IMG/VR virus record: IMGVR_UViG_3300021962_000124
Coordinates: 1 to 58,311 of that record
Reading direction: 5' to 3' (one strand)
DNA length: 58,311 nucleotides
Source: a virus
The notes under the pieces were generated by a model. It ran no database searches, was not told the DNA's origin, and worked only from the letters and a program-made list of their open reading frames with translations. Position 1 is the first letter of the stretch, and every line of letters starts with the position of its first letter. This document shows positions 45,448-51,381 of this stretch, piece by piece. The position numbers and the translations under genes were made by a program.

Positions 45448-45594
45448 TTATTTTGTTACCGCATTATATATCACAATAAACAAAAATCCAACAGTCCCTC
45501 CGAAGATCGTAAAGCACTGCCGTGGATATCGTATTAACCATCCTGCAAAGACAACCTTCCAGAAGTTCCAATAGGGGGGTTTTCTTCTTCTCAC
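45448..45594 (-). CDS. Small single-span membrane protein
   Basis: A 48-residue protein from a GTG that shares bases with the previous stop (GTGA). It has a basic, aromatic N-terminus (RRRKPPYWNFWKVVFAGWLI), then a transmembrane segment around FGGTVGFLFIVIY. I recall similar small membrane proteins in cyanophages. Positive-inside charge predicts the N-terminus in the cytoplasm. A different frame over the same bases is longer but lacks such features. Confidence 0.7.
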   Translation of the reverse strand: MRRRKPPYWNFWKVVFAGWLIRYPRQCFTIFGGTVGFLFIVIYNAVTK

Positions 45595-45701
45595 TTTTTC
45601 TTTCTTTTTCTAGCTCCGTTTGTCTTTGCTTGACTTTTATAATTTTTGCAGCGTTTATCAGGTCTTGATTTGCCTTTTTTATGAATCCAACGGCCGAACA
45701 T
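45591..45701 (-). CDS. Very small basic protein, 36 residues
   Basis: A highly basic peptide: MFGRWIHKKGKSRPDKRCKN onward, ending RKRKKK. A GGAG ribosome site lies seven bases before the ATG, and its stop overlaps the start of the membrane protein (GTGA), which supports translation. A sigma-70-type promoter lies about 160 bases upstream. RNA binding is possible from charge alone. Confidence 0.6.
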   Translation of the reverse strand: MFGRWIHKKGKSRPDKRCKNYKSQAKTNGARKRKKK

Positions 45702-45906
45702 TTTTTTCTCCAAAAAATTTTTTTTATGAGAGTGATATAAAGGTCGAAAAAGACATACACTGTAGGTTGGGAGGGACCCAAAAAATTATATACGCAACGC
45801 CGCGCCGCGACCATAAGAAACCGCCGCAAAACACTGCCGGATCACTATCATCACCAAGCATAACATAAAGGTGCCACAGTGTCAATCACTGCAGCACCCA
45901 TAACTA
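45702..45906 (-). other. Noncoding leader upstream of the 36-residue gene
   Basis: A 205-bp gap. It holds a sigma-70-type promoter (45857-45885), a GC-rich stretch (about 45800-45835, repeated GCCGC), and AT-rich runs near 45702-45730 just before the ribosome site. A long 5' leader is implied. I see no gene in it. Confidence 0.6.
45857..45885 (-). promoter_or_regulatory. Sigma-70-type promoter
   Basis: Minus-strand TTGACA (45885-45880), a 17-bp spacer, and TATGCT (45862-45857). It lies just downstream of the 46-residue gene and points to the 36- and 48-residue genes. Confidence 0.7.
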
Positions 45907-46047
45907 TCAGAAATCAATCACATCTGCAGTCGGTTCGTTATAACCTGCCTCCGAAACATTATCAGCAGCAAGTGTATCAAGGATCTGCAGAAGTTCGTTG
46001 CCATTGTTAGCACGACCCAGCAGAGAGATGATAACGGAGTTGGACAT
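45907..46047 (-). CDS. Small 46-residue protein
   Basis: Reads MSNSVIISLLGRANNGNELL, then an acidic half (ILDTLAADNVSEAGY) ending VIDF. It is a compact soluble protein of a type seen in cyanophage early regions. It is the last gene before the promoter at 45857-45885. No Shine-Dalgarno is visible; the start is the only ATG near the frame opening. Confidence 0.65.
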   Translation of the reverse strand: MSNSVIISLLGRANNGNELLQILDTLAADNVSEAGYNEPTADVIDF

Positions 46048-46116
46048 AATAAAGAAGAAAAGTGTTATGAACTGTGAGTGCCTAGTTTATACTCATGCGA
46101 CAGGAGTGAGTGTTAC

Positions 46117-46398
46117 TTAAGCAAGAGTGGAAGTGTTCATCAGGTCTTGATAATCCTCCCACTTGTTGATTGCTTGCTCAAGAGTTTCAACATCAGCGAA
46201 CAGGTCAAAGTTCTCAGGTAGATCTAACTGACCAGTGATACCCAAGTAGTTAATGAACCCCAGGATTTGCATACTTTGGTCATAACCTTCGGCGTTGAAG
46301 ATGCGGTCCAATTCTTCATTACGAAAATCAGAACATGCGATCAAGTCAAACACATAGTAGAACGGACGACGAATAGCGTAGGGAATGAAGTTCAGCAT
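46117..46398 (-). CDS. Hypothetical protein, 93 residues
   Basis: Starting at ATG 46398 it reads MLNFIPYAIRRPFYYVFDLI, then a helical, acidic part (QILGFINYLGITGQLDLPEN). The frame continues upstream to a TTG at 46434 next to the previous stop, but the ATG start is preferred. It follows the DUF7249-like gene and probably shares its transcript. Function unknown. Confidence 0.65.
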   Translation of the reverse strand: MLNFIPYAIRRPFYYVFDLIACSDFRNEELDRIFNAEGYDQSMQILGFINYLGITGQLDLPENFDLFADVETLEQAINKWEDYQDLMNTSTLA

Positions 46399-46434
46399 CA
46401 GAGTGTTAGTAACTGTGTGGTTCTTAAGTATCAA

Positions 46435-46683
46435 TCAGAAGTCGAACACGTCGCTATTCAGTTCGATCACATTTACCTTGGGGTCATCAAACCTTACACC
46501 ATCAAGAGTTTGTGTCATAAACTCACTGATAGATTCGACGAAAGACTGATAATCACCTGCCTCACGGGCGATGTTATATAGACCCTCATCATTTTGAATC
46601 CAGAGAGCAACATTCCAGGTCTCATAATTCTCCCAACCGTTATACTCAGTATCGGTCAGATTTGCTTGATAAGTGACAGTCAT
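46435..46683 (-). CDS. DUF7249-like protein
   Basis: An 82-residue protein with the motif YNGWENYETWNVALWIQNDE at about residues 14-33. I recall this motif from small proteins of phages and bacteria grouped as DUF7249, with no known role. The rest is acidic and helical. It sits in the small-gene region between two similar short genes. Confidence 0.8.
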   Translation of the reverse strand: MTVTYQANLTDTEYNGWENYETWNVALWIQNDEGLYNIAREAGDYQSFVESISEFMTQTLDGVRFDDPKVNVIELNSDVFDF

Positions 46684-46726
46684 TTTTCGTTGAGTGAGTG
46701 TTGATTAGTGGGAAACAGATAGGGTA

Positions 46727-46918
46727 TCAGGCACCCAGAACTTGACGTGCGTAGGCATTAGCAGCAACACACAGGTGGATGTCATCGAGGAACATATCTG
46801 AACCGATTAGAAACTCCTGCCACTCACACTTTACGTTGCGAATGAAGTCTTGGTCCGCGAGGTCGATGAGACCATAGACGAAGGAATAGAGTTGATAGAT
46901 GTAGTTGTCAGTGATCAT
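46727..46918 (-). CDS. Hypothetical protein, 63 residues
   Basis: Reads MITDNYIYQLYSFVYGLIDL onward, with a helical C-terminus (LCVAANAYARQVLGA). It begins about 50 bases after a copy of the 30-bp intergenic element, the greatest distance among the copies, so here a true untranslated leader lies between element and start. Function unknown. Confidence 0.7.
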   Translation of the reverse strand: MITDNYIYQLYSFVYGLIDLADQDFIRNVKCEWQEFLIGSDMFLDDIHLCVAANAYARQVLGA

Positions 46919-46969
46919 TTGGTAAGTCTTGAGTGTTAGCGGGGCGGGTCTTTGTCGTTTGCCCCTTAC

Positions 46970-46999
46970 ACTATAAGGACACTTTCAAGGCCCCAAGTT
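46970..46999 (-). repeat. 30-bp intergenic element, copy 1
   Basis: A variant copy (core AACTTGGGGCCTTGAAA, end TATAGT). It lies nine bases after the stop of the 57-residue gene and about 50 bases before the next ATG. Confidence 0.85.
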
Positions 47000-47008
47000 A
47001 CTGTTACT

Positions 47009-47182
47009 CTACCAACGATCGGGTGTGCTTAAGTCCTCAACATACGCATCGCACTTCTCTGCAGGTTCCAACTTGAATAACTTCTCCCAGTCAATCTGAT
47101 GTGGGTCAAAGTCAGGAAACGCTTGAATGTCTAGAGTGATGCGATAACGAACCTTCTGTGCTTGACTGTATGCTACTGACAT
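47009..47182 (-). CDS. Hypothetical protein, 57 residues
   Basis: Reads MSVAYSQAQKVRYRITLDIQ, then PHQIDWEKLFKLEP. The ATG at 47182 is chosen because AGGAG lies eight bases before it and a consensus promoter ends about 27 bases upstream. A longer frame to 47356 would run through that promoter. It is the first gene of the transcript that continues to the 46-residue gene. Function unknown. Confidence 0.8.
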   Translation of the reverse strand: MSVAYSQAQKVRYRITLDIQAFPDFDPHQIDWEKLFKLEPAEKCDAYVEDLSTPDRW

Positions 47183-47209
47183 AAGTACGCTCCTTGTGTT
47201 ACTGTAAGT

Positions 47210-47238
47210 ATTGTAAGATGCTGAGACGTTTTTGTCAA
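47210..47238 (-). promoter_or_regulatory. Consensus sigma-70-type promoter (leftward)
   Basis: Minus-strand TTGACA (47238-47233), an exact 17-bp spacer, and TACAAT (47215-47210), followed by AGGAG and the 57-residue gene. It is one of the best promoter matches I found in the window and should be read early by host polymerase. Confidence 0.85.
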
Positions 47239-47310
47239 TGGACCTGGGGGTATTTATGGGCGGGTGGTGGATTTTTGTGCGGGATCTGTGAGGATTTTGT
47301 GACGGGGTGC

Positions 47311-47339
47311 TTGACAGATTTGCAAAGTGCTGATACAAT
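47311..47339 (+). promoter_or_regulatory. Consensus sigma-70-type promoter on the plus strand
   Basis: TTGACA (47311-47316), a 17-bp spacer, and TACAAT (47334-47339) on the plus strand, opposite to every gene in the window. No credible reading frame follows. It faces the leftward promoter about 70 bases away. Confidence 0.75.
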
Positions 47340-47415
47340 GCGGCCAAAGATAACAAGGTCTAGACACATTTAAAAGGCACAATAAGGTCTCTATTCTCAA
47401 CAATAAACCCTATTG

Positions 47416-47445
47416 ATTCTCAATAAACTAACACTTATTGAGAAT
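47416..47445. repeat. Perfect 11-bp inverted repeat, 8-base loop
   Basis: ATTCTCAATAA and its exact complement flank eight bases. A partial direct copy (ATTCTCAA) lies at about 47393. It could be an RNA hairpin in the plus-strand transcript or a protein-binding operator. Confidence 0.85.
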
Positions 47446-47528
47446 GATTTACAACGCTCATATACATTTAAAAACACATTTAATCAATAAAAAAACGTTT
47501 TTTAACGTTATTTTTACCATAAAGGCAT

Positions 47529-47554
47529 AAAAAAAGACCCCTTAAATGGGGTCT
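47529..47554 (-). terminator. Intrinsic terminator after the 41-residue gene
   Basis: A 7-bp stem (47535-47541 with 47548-47554, AGACCCC/GGGGTCT) and a 6-base loop, followed on the minus strand by seven T. It ends the unit that runs from 48380 to 47557. Confidence 0.92.
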
Positions 47555-47556
47555 CT

Positions 47557-47682
47557 TTATTGATTCTCAGTAGCAAACATTTCGATTCCGTTGATTGCTC
47601 GATTGCCTAAATTAGCAATCCCATTGAATCCAACTGTCGAAAGTATGATACCAATGACTACACCTATCAAGAACTTAGACAT
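47557..47682 (-). CDS. Small single-span membrane protein, 41 residues
   Basis: Reads MSKFLIGVVIGIILSTVGFN, a transmembrane or signal-anchor segment from residue 4 to about 18, then a short polar tail. It lies three bases after the 78-residue gene and directly before a terminator. Small membrane peptides of this kind are common in phage early regions. Role unknown. Confidence 0.7.
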   Translation of the reverse strand: MSKFLIGVVIGIILSTVGFNGIANLGNRAINGIEMFATENQ

Positions 47683-47684
47683 AC

Positions 47685-47921
47685 TCAATCCAATGCAAGT
47701 CTGTAACGAGCATAATCCTCTGCATCAGATCTTTTCTTGAAACGTGCTAACTCTCCTTCAAACTTGAGTGGAAGGTATCGGTATTTCTTTCCTTCCTTGG
47801 TGATAACAGTTCTGGAGAATAGATGAAGAGAGTAAATACCTTCCTGATGTAATTCATACTCTTGCTTTACAATGAAAGGGAGAACTTTGTTATCGTTGAA
47901 TGACTTGGTAGAGAGTAACAT
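47685..47921 (-). CDS. Hypothetical protein, 78 residues
   Basis: A basic, beta-rich protein (LPFIVKQEYELHQEGIYSLH; GKKYRYLPLKFEGELARFKK) ending in a helix (SDAEDYARYRLALD). It resembles small cyanophage proteins with a DNA- or RNA-binding look but has no clear motif. It is third of four genes in a terminated unit. Confidence 0.75.
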   Translation of the reverse strand: MLLSTKSFNDNKVLPFIVKQEYELHQEGIYSLHLFSRTVITKEGKKYRYLPLKFEGELARFKKRSDAEDYARYRLALD

Positions 47922-47928
47922 AATGGAA

Positions 47929-48063
47929 TTAGTTGTTGATCAGTTCAGCAGGACTTCCGCATGATTTGTAGAACTCAACCATACGTTTTGCTTCCTCTAA
48001 TGTAGAGAAACTTTGCTCTCTCCATTGTTGTTGATAAGGCGTAAAGTAACGGATTTTGAACAT
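47929..48063 (-). CDS. Small 44-residue protein
   Basis: Reads MFKIRYFTPYQQQWREQSFS then TLEEAKRMVEFYKS, a beta-then-helix pattern typical of small phage proteins. The ATG overlaps the previous stop as TGATG, a strong sign of coupling. Function unknown. Confidence 0.75.
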   Translation of the reverse strand: MFKIRYFTPYQQQWREQSFSTLEEAKRMVEFYKSCGSPAELINN

Positions 48064-48380
48064 CAGTTAAGTACCATACCTTCAGTGAAAGGAATTGTGT
48101 TACCATTATCAATCACAAACCATTCAAAGTCACGTTGAAAGATACGGGCATCATTTCCATGAACTTTCAGAATAGCATTGAGACGTGATTTGGTAGTGGG
48201 AGTTTTATACCCACAAGTGTAAAGTTCAAGGAAGGTATCACCAATCGTTGCAATATGATTGCCGTGAAGATACACATAATTGGCATCACGTTCGGGAGAA
48301 TAAGTTACTTCAGTGTTGTCATTCTTCCAGTCTTTGCAATCACAAATTGCTTTATTCATTTGGAGTTCGATCTTTCGCAT
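48063..48380 (-). CDS. Hypothetical protein, 105 residues
   Basis: Reads MRKIELQMNKAICDCKDWKN, then a beta-rich body (TYSPERDANYVYLHGNHIAT; LELYTCGYKTPTTKSRLNAI). CDCKDW near the start is a Cys pair without a partner. It is the first gene after a copy of the 30-bp element, with about 20 bases between. No known domain. Confidence 0.75.
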   Translation of the reverse strand: MRKIELQMNKAICDCKDWKNDNTEVTYSPERDANYVYLHGNHIATIGDTFLELYTCGYKTPTTKSRLNAILKVHGNDARIFQRDFEWFVIDNGNTIPFTEGMVLN

Positions 48381-48401
48381 GGTAGGAAGTTCAGTGGTTA
48401 T

Positions 48402-48431
48402 ACAATAGGGACACTTTCAAGGCCCCAGGTT
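48402..48431 (-). repeat. 30-bp intergenic element, copy 2
   Basis: Core AACCTGGGGCCTTGAAA, end TATTGT in place of TATAGT. It lies between the 91-residue gene and the 105-residue gene. Confidence 0.9.
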
Positions 48432-48439
48432 GTGATTAC

Positions 48440-48715
48440 TCAGAACTGAGTTGTTGTAACAATCTCCTCTGCAAGTTCATCACCTACAATACCAGCAATG
48501 AACTCTTGAGTTGAATCATCATCCTCACCTTCTGCAACCCAAATATCTTCAATTAGCATTGCAACATCAGTATCACCCTGACCAGGATTTTGGTCAAAAG
48601 ATGACATCATCATTTGCACAGCATAGGATACCAAATCATCCATGTCCATGTTATCAATTACCCGATTGCAATGTGCAACCAGAAGATCAGAAACTTGTTC
48701 GGAAGTAAGAGTCAT
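48440..48715 (-). CDS. Acidic protein, paralogue of the 76-residue gene at 49549
   Basis: A 91-residue acidic protein. MTLTSEQVSDLLVAHCNRVI then DNMDMDDLVSYAVQMMMS aligns with MELTQDQYDKLL and DGMDIDSLVQFASEM of the gene at 49549, so the two are paralogues. Both end in a helical, acidic C-terminus (LAEEIVTTTQF, AEELLETVTSTDLN). Its acidity recalls DNA-mimic or RNA-polymerase-binding phage proteins, but nothing specific is seen. Confidence 0.75.
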   Translation of the reverse strand: MTLTSEQVSDLLVAHCNRVIDNMDMDDLVSYAVQMMMSSFDQNPGQGDTDVAMLIEDIWVAEGEDDDSTQEFIAGIVGDELAEEIVTTTQF

Positions 48716-48752
48716 TTTGTTGGAAAAAGTTGAGTGGAAAAAAAGAGAGAAA

Positions 48753-48968
48753 TCAGGCAGCGATTGCAGACTCTAGACATACCTCACGAGTGTCCAGGAT
48801 AGCATAATCAAAACCCTCAACTTCTTCCAGGTGTTTTTGATAAGCAACAGCAGAGGAGAAGCAATCAAACAAGCGGAGAGATTTGAAGTCTTCACCTTCA
48901 TAATCAATTCCACCAATCACAGCATAGACAGACATTTTGGACATTTGGGAGGTTTGGAAGAGCATCAT
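48753..48968 (-). CDS. Hypothetical protein, up to 71 residues
   Basis: The frame begins with the ATG formed right at the end of a 30-bp element (copy 3). A later start (MSKMSVYAVIGGIDYEGEDF at 48944) is equally likely because the conserved-looking part begins there. The body reads LRLFDCFSSAVAYQKHLEEV. Small cyanophage proteins beginning VYAVIGGIDYEGE are familiar to me, without known role. Confidence 0.7.
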   Translation of the reverse strand: MMLFQTSQMSKMSVYAVIGGIDYEGEDFKSLRLFDCFSSAVAYQKHLEEVEGFDYAILDTREVCLESAIAA

Positions 48969-48998
48969 ACTATAGGGACACTTTCAAGGCCCCAGGTT
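48969..48998 (-). repeat. 30-bp intergenic element, copy 3
   Basis: Consensus copy (AACCTGGGGCCTTGAAA, then GTGTCCCTATAGT). It fills the whole gap: stop TGA directly before it, ATG directly after. Confidence 0.92.
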
Positions 48999-49139
48999 TC
49001 AATCACAAACAATCATCGGTCCTTCAATATCACAAAACTCTAAAAGAAAGTGATCAATGTTGATACCTAACTCATTTGCAAACTGTAGATTTTCTTGGTA
49101 TTGTTCCTGTGATAGAATATAGAAATCAGTCTCAATCAT
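48999..49139 (-). CDS. Small 46-residue protein
   Basis: Reads MIETDFYILSQEQYQENLQF then LGINIDHFLLEFC. The ATG at 49139 is inside the end of the 49-residue gene (8-base overlap); longer upstream extensions run antiparallel to no feature and are less likely. It is last in a three-gene cassette. Function unknown. Confidence 0.7.
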   Translation of the reverse strand: MIETDFYILSQEQYQENLQFANELGINIDHFLLEFCDIEGPMIVCD

Positions 49140-49281
49140 TGTCGATTTGTCCTCCTTGAATTTCAACATTTTCGAGTACAGTGACGATTTGATTGTTTGG
49201 AGTAAGGTATTCAATTTGCAGAACATTTGGTGCGATTTCAGTAGATCCAATGATCGCAGATGCAAGCAGAAGTTCAATCAT
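49132..49281 (-). CDS. Small protein with hydrophobic N-terminus
   Basis: A 49-residue protein, MIELLLASAIIGSTEIAPNV, then YLTPNNQIVTVLENVEIQGG. The first 12 residues are hydrophobic but short and lack the basic residue of a classical signal peptide. It overlaps the following gene. I recall similar peptides in cyanophages. Function unknown. Confidence 0.7.
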   Translation of the reverse strand: MIELLLASAIIGSTEIAPNVLQIEYLTPNNQIVTVLENVEIQGGQIDND

Positions 49282-49283
49282 AA

Positions 49284-49514
49284 TCAGTCGTAACGTGAGG
49301 AGAGATCAGGACCAGGATTTTCGAGATGTGCAACACTATCAGCAACACCTTCAGCAGTTAGTGCAAACTGAACTTTTTTGCCTTCGTGATAGATGTCAAA
49401 GACAGATTGCACATAAGGTGTCAGATTGCCTTGCGAATCCCAGGCATTTCGTGTATGTGAAGTCTCAACGATTTGATAGACTTTAGAGGTGAGAGGTGAA
49501 ACGTAAGTGCTCAT
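49284..49514 (-). CDS. Hypothetical protein, 76 residues
   Basis: Reads MSTYVSPLTSKVYQIVETSH, then VQSVFDIYHEGKKVQFALTA. There is no other Met in the protein, so the ATG made by the 30-bp element (copy 4) must be the start unless a non-ATG codon is used. This is important for reading the role of the element. Function unknown. Confidence 0.75.
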   Translation of the reverse strand: MSTYVSPLTSKVYQIVETSHTRNAWDSQGNLTPYVQSVFDIYHEGKKVQFALTAEGVADSVAHLENPGPDLSSRYD

Positions 49515-49544
49515 ACTATAGGGACAATTTGAAGGCCCCAGGTT
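49515..49544 (-). repeat. 30-bp intergenic element, copy 4
   Basis: Core AACCTGGGGCCTTCAAA, then TTGTCCCTATAGT. It fills the gap between the 76-residue paralogue and the next ATG. Confidence 0.92.
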
Positions 49545-49548
49545 TCAG

Positions 49549-49779
49549 TTAGTTAAGATCAGTTGATGTTACAGTTTCCAGCAATTCTTCTGCAAACTCA
49601 CGATCATAAACTGCTTGGATTTCATCTAGCAATTCTTCAGGAAGTGAGCAACTTTCACGCAACTTTTCTTCTAACATTTCACTTGCAAATTGTACTAAAC
49701 TGTCGATGTCCATTCCATCAACAACTTGCTCAATGTAGAGTGCAAGAAGTTTATCGTATTGGTCTTGAGTAAGTTCCAT
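49549..49779 (-). CDS. Acidic protein, paralogue of the gene at 48440
   Basis: A 76-residue acidic protein beginning MELTQDQYDKLLALYIEQVV. The start at 49779 is chosen because it aligns with the start of the 48440 paralogue; the frame is open ten codons further. Conserved parts are DGMDIDSLVQFASEM and the end FAEELLETVTSTDLN. Function unknown; duplicated early-region gene. Confidence 0.7.
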   Translation of the reverse strand: MELTQDQYDKLLALYIEQVVDGMDIDSLVQFASEMLEEKLRESCSLPEELLDEIQAVYDREFAEELLETVTSTDLN

Positions 49780-49805
49780 TTTGTTTGCAGGATTAGGAAG
49801 GGAAA

Positions 49806-50015
49806 TCATTTCAGAATGTGGCGATAATCAATGGATTTAATACACCAACCCGTTGTGCAGGTGATCTCTTCAACGAGATCTTCTTCATCATCTGCCTCCC
49901 AAATTGTACCGATAGTTTCCTCAGTTATTTCATTCTGATAGTCAGGATCTACATCGCCCCAAGTATCATCATCAGAGGAAAAATCAAACTCAATGTAAGT
50001 AACTTGGAATTGCAT
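49806..50015 (-). CDS. Acidic protein, 69 residues
   Basis: Reads MQFQVTYIEFDFSSDDDTWG, then WEADDEEDLVEEITCTTGWC, with a Cys pair near the end. The ATG overlaps the previous stop as TGATG. The many Asp and Glu give a strong negative charge, as in DNA-mimic proteins, but no specific relation is claimed. Confidence 0.75.
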   Translation of the reverse strand: MQFQVTYIEFDFSSDDDTWGDVDPDYQNEITEETIGTIWEADDEEDLVEEITCTTGWCIKSIDYRHILK

Positions 50016-50164
50016 CAGACTTCATCCCTCATTTCAGACAGTTTTTCATACAATGCAGACACATCTGCACCTACAATTTCACTCACTTCGTCCCAATCAT
50101 CATGAAACTCAATGAGAGCAAGAATTGCATCCAATTCTTCAAAAGTAAGAGTGGTTTGTGTCAT
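50015..50164 (-). CDS. Small helical protein, paralogue of the gene at 51224
   Basis: A 49-residue protein: MTQTTLTFEELDAILALIEF, ending ALYEKLSEMRDEV. The gene at 51224 has the same layout (TTTQIDALVALIEYHQDEGW, ending RELLKMREEV), so they are paralogues. The stop overlaps the next ATG as TGATG. Helical, acidic; role unknown. Confidence 0.75.
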   Translation of the reverse strand: MTQTTLTFEELDAILALIEFHDDWDEVSEIVGADVSALYEKLSEMRDEV

Positions 50165-50166
50165 AA

Positions 50167-50352
50167 TCAGGAAACGACAGAGTAACAAGCAACAGAAGAA
50201 GGAATACCTGAAAGTGCTAGCGAACCGTTGCGATCATCGCAATACTCTTGGGCATCATCTTCGCTGTAGAAAGGTCCAATATACTCAGGAGAATTGAGTG
50301 CGTTGGAATCGAAGCGAACTGTGAATGTTTCAGTCATTGTGGTTTGTCTCAT
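50167..50352 (-). CDS. Hypothetical protein, 61 residues
   Basis: Starts at the ATG formed by element copy 5 (MRQTTMTETFTVRFDSNALN) or at the second Met (MTETF). The body reads YIGPFYSEDDAQEYCDDRNG, which looks like a small beta-alpha domain. First gene of a four-gene cassette. Function unknown. Confidence 0.7.
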   Translation of the reverse strand: MRQTTMTETFTVRFDSNALNSPEYIGPFYSEDDAQEYCDDRNGSLALSGIPSSVACYSVVS

Positions 50353-50382
50353 ACTATAGGGACACTTTGAAGGCCCCAGGTT
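50353..50382 (-). repeat. 30-bp intergenic element, copy 5
   Basis: Core AACCTGGGGCCTTCAAA, then GTGTCCCTATAGT. The stop of the 57-residue gene is directly before it and an ATG directly after. Confidence 0.92.
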
Positions 50383-50556
50383 TCAGTAACCGTTCAGGAA
50401 ATCAGCAAGTGCTTCCCGATACTGTTCCTCGGTGTGATAGGTTCTAGCACCAATAGTCAGAGGAAAGGTATGCTTTGGAGCAGAAACTTTAGGCAGGTCA
50501 CGACCCTTATCGAGAACCTGTTGCTTATAAGGATTGGAGTTGTAGTTAGTGTTCAT
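50383..50556 (-). CDS. Hypothetical protein, 57 residues
   Basis: Reads MNTNYNSNPYKQQVLDKGRD, then FPLTIGARTYHTEEQYREAL. It starts at the ATG of element copy 6 and has no later Met. It is a single-gene cassette with an element on each side, with no spare bases at either end. Function unknown. Confidence 0.75.
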   Translation of the reverse strand: MNTNYNSNPYKQQVLDKGRDLPKVSAPKHTFPLTIGARTYHTEEQYREALADFLNGY

Positions 50557-50586
50557 ACTATAGGGACACTTTCAAGGCCCCAGGTT
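50557..50586 (-). repeat. 30-bp intergenic element, copy 6
   Basis: Consensus copy (AACCTGGGGCCTTGAAA, then GTGTCCCTATAGT), four bases after the stop of the 47-residue gene and abutting the next ATG. Confidence 0.92.
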
Positions 50587-50590
50587 ACTA

Positions 50591-50734
50591 TCATCGAAAA
50601 GTTGCATTGACACCTACAACTTTTGCAGTAGGATTTCGTGCTTGTGCAGTCTCGCGGGCATCTTTCGGGGAGTTAGCATACACTTCCTCCTTGAAGACTT
50701 TACCACCAACGTATAACTGAACTTCGTATTTCAT
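50591..50734 (-). CDS. Small 47-residue protein
   Basis: Reads MKYEVQLYVGGKVFKEEVYA, then NSPKDARETAQARNPTAKVV, a beta-beta-helix pattern common in short phage proteins. It follows the second copy of the structured 3' element after about 44 bases. Function unknown. Confidence 0.75.
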   Translation of the reverse strand: MKYEVQLYVGGKVFKEEVYANSPKDARETAQARNPTAKVVGVNATFR

Positions 50735-50777
50735 TGGATTGTTTGTACTTTGAGAAAAATCGTTAATTTGACTGCAG

Positions 50778-50871
50778 CGGATGACCTATGACACCCTCAC
50801 AGTAGAATTGCAGAAAAAACAGGTTTTTGGTCTAGTGCTGGACTGGGTTCTCAGCGAGACACAAGTGAGAA
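50778..50871 (-). ncRNA. Structured 3' element, copy B
   Basis: A stretch of about 93 bases directly after the stop at 50872 that resembles the element at 57379-57461. Shared blocks on the minus strand are CTGAGAACCCAG (CTGAGATCCCAG in the other), AAAACCTG, CAATTCT and AGGTCATCC. Possible RNA pairs are GUCU with AGAC and ACCUG with UAGGU. It lies at the end of a five-gene cassette. It may be a terminator-like or RNA-stability element; it is not a standard intrinsic terminator. Confidence 0.55.
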
Positions 50872-51063
50872 TTACAGCGTCTGCCAGTCTTGTGCCTCTT
50901 TCAAGTTAGAGTTAAAGAACTTTTGTAGAATGGAACTGATCACAGGTTGCCATTCTCTGTCTTTAATTAGGTCACGATTTTGTGCTTCAACAAGAAACTT
51001 AAGGATGCAAGTCTCTTCATTAGCAGTGAAATCAACGCGAGTGAAAGTGTATCCGTCAGTCAT
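50872..51063 (-). CDS. Hypothetical protein, 63 residues
   Basis: Reads MTDGYTFTRVDFTANEETCI, then FLVEAQNRDLIKDREWQPVI and a helical end. The ATG overlaps the previous stop as TGATG. Last gene of the five-gene cassette, directly followed by the structured 3' element. Function unknown. Confidence 0.75.
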   Translation of the reverse strand: MTDGYTFTRVDFTANEETCILKFLVEAQNRDLIKDREWQPVISSILQKFFNSNLKEAQDWQTL

Positions 51064-51221
51064 CAATCGTCTCCAAAGTTGTTAGCAAGAAAGTCCTCAA
51101 GTTCAGCGAGTTTGGTAGGAGTTAATGCCCAAACATATTCACTGATAATTGTAGCGAGAAGGTCAGGATCTTCACGACATTTCTCATTCAAAAAGAACTC
51201 AAGTTCAGTGAGTTTGTTCAT
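51063..51221 (-). CDS. Small 52-residue protein
   Basis: Reads MNKLTELEFFLNEKCREDPD, then VWALTPTKLAELEDFLANNF. The segment LTELEFFLNE is partly repeated as LAELEDFLAN at the end, suggesting two similar helices. Short spacing on both sides supports coupled translation. Function unknown. Confidence 0.72.
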   Translation of the reverse strand: MNKLTELEFFLNEKCREDPDLLATIISEYVWALTPTKLAELEDFLANNFGDD

Positions 51222-51223
51222 AA

Positions 51224-51379
51224 TCAAACCTCTTCACGCATTTTGAGAAGTTCTCTACGAAGTTCGCCACCTTCATAGGCAAGAAGACCCGTAGTTTCAA
51301 TCATGTTATACCATCCTTCATCTTGGTGATACTCAATCAGGGCAACTAGAGCATCAATTTGTGTGGTTGTTAAAGTCAT
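51224..51379 (-). CDS. Small helical protein, paralogue of the gene at 50015
   Basis: A 51-residue protein beginning MTLTTTQIDALVALIEYHQD and ending LRRELLKMREEV. The layout matches the gene at 50015. The middle (GWYNMIETTGLLAYEGG) differs. Two bases separate it from each neighbour's coding end and start. Function unknown. Confidence 0.74.
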   Translation of the reverse strand: MTLTTTQIDALVALIEYHQDEGWYNMIETTGLLAYEGGELRRELLKMREEV

Positions 51380-51381
51380 AA

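Larger units (their letters stand above)
47346..47565 (+). ncRNA. Candidate plus-strand noncoding RNA
   Basis: About 200 bases from the plus-strand promoter to a near-symmetric hairpin. It includes an 11-bp inverted repeat (47416-47445) and AT-rich DNA with two AACGTT sites near 47494-47509. The longest plus frame is about 28 codons, with no convincing ribosome site. The end at 47535-47554 lacks a good plus-strand T run, so readthrough into antisense of the next genes is possible. RNA production is inferred from the promoter only. Confidence 0.4.

Noticed and set aside
45464-45829. A 121-codon minus-strand frame
   Set aside because: Two coupled smaller frames in other phases (36 and 48 residues) have a ribosome site, GTGA overlap and a transmembrane segment, and explain the region better.
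47183-47356. N-terminal extension of the 57-residue gene
   Set aside because: It would run through a consensus promoter and ribosome site; composition is unlike the rest.
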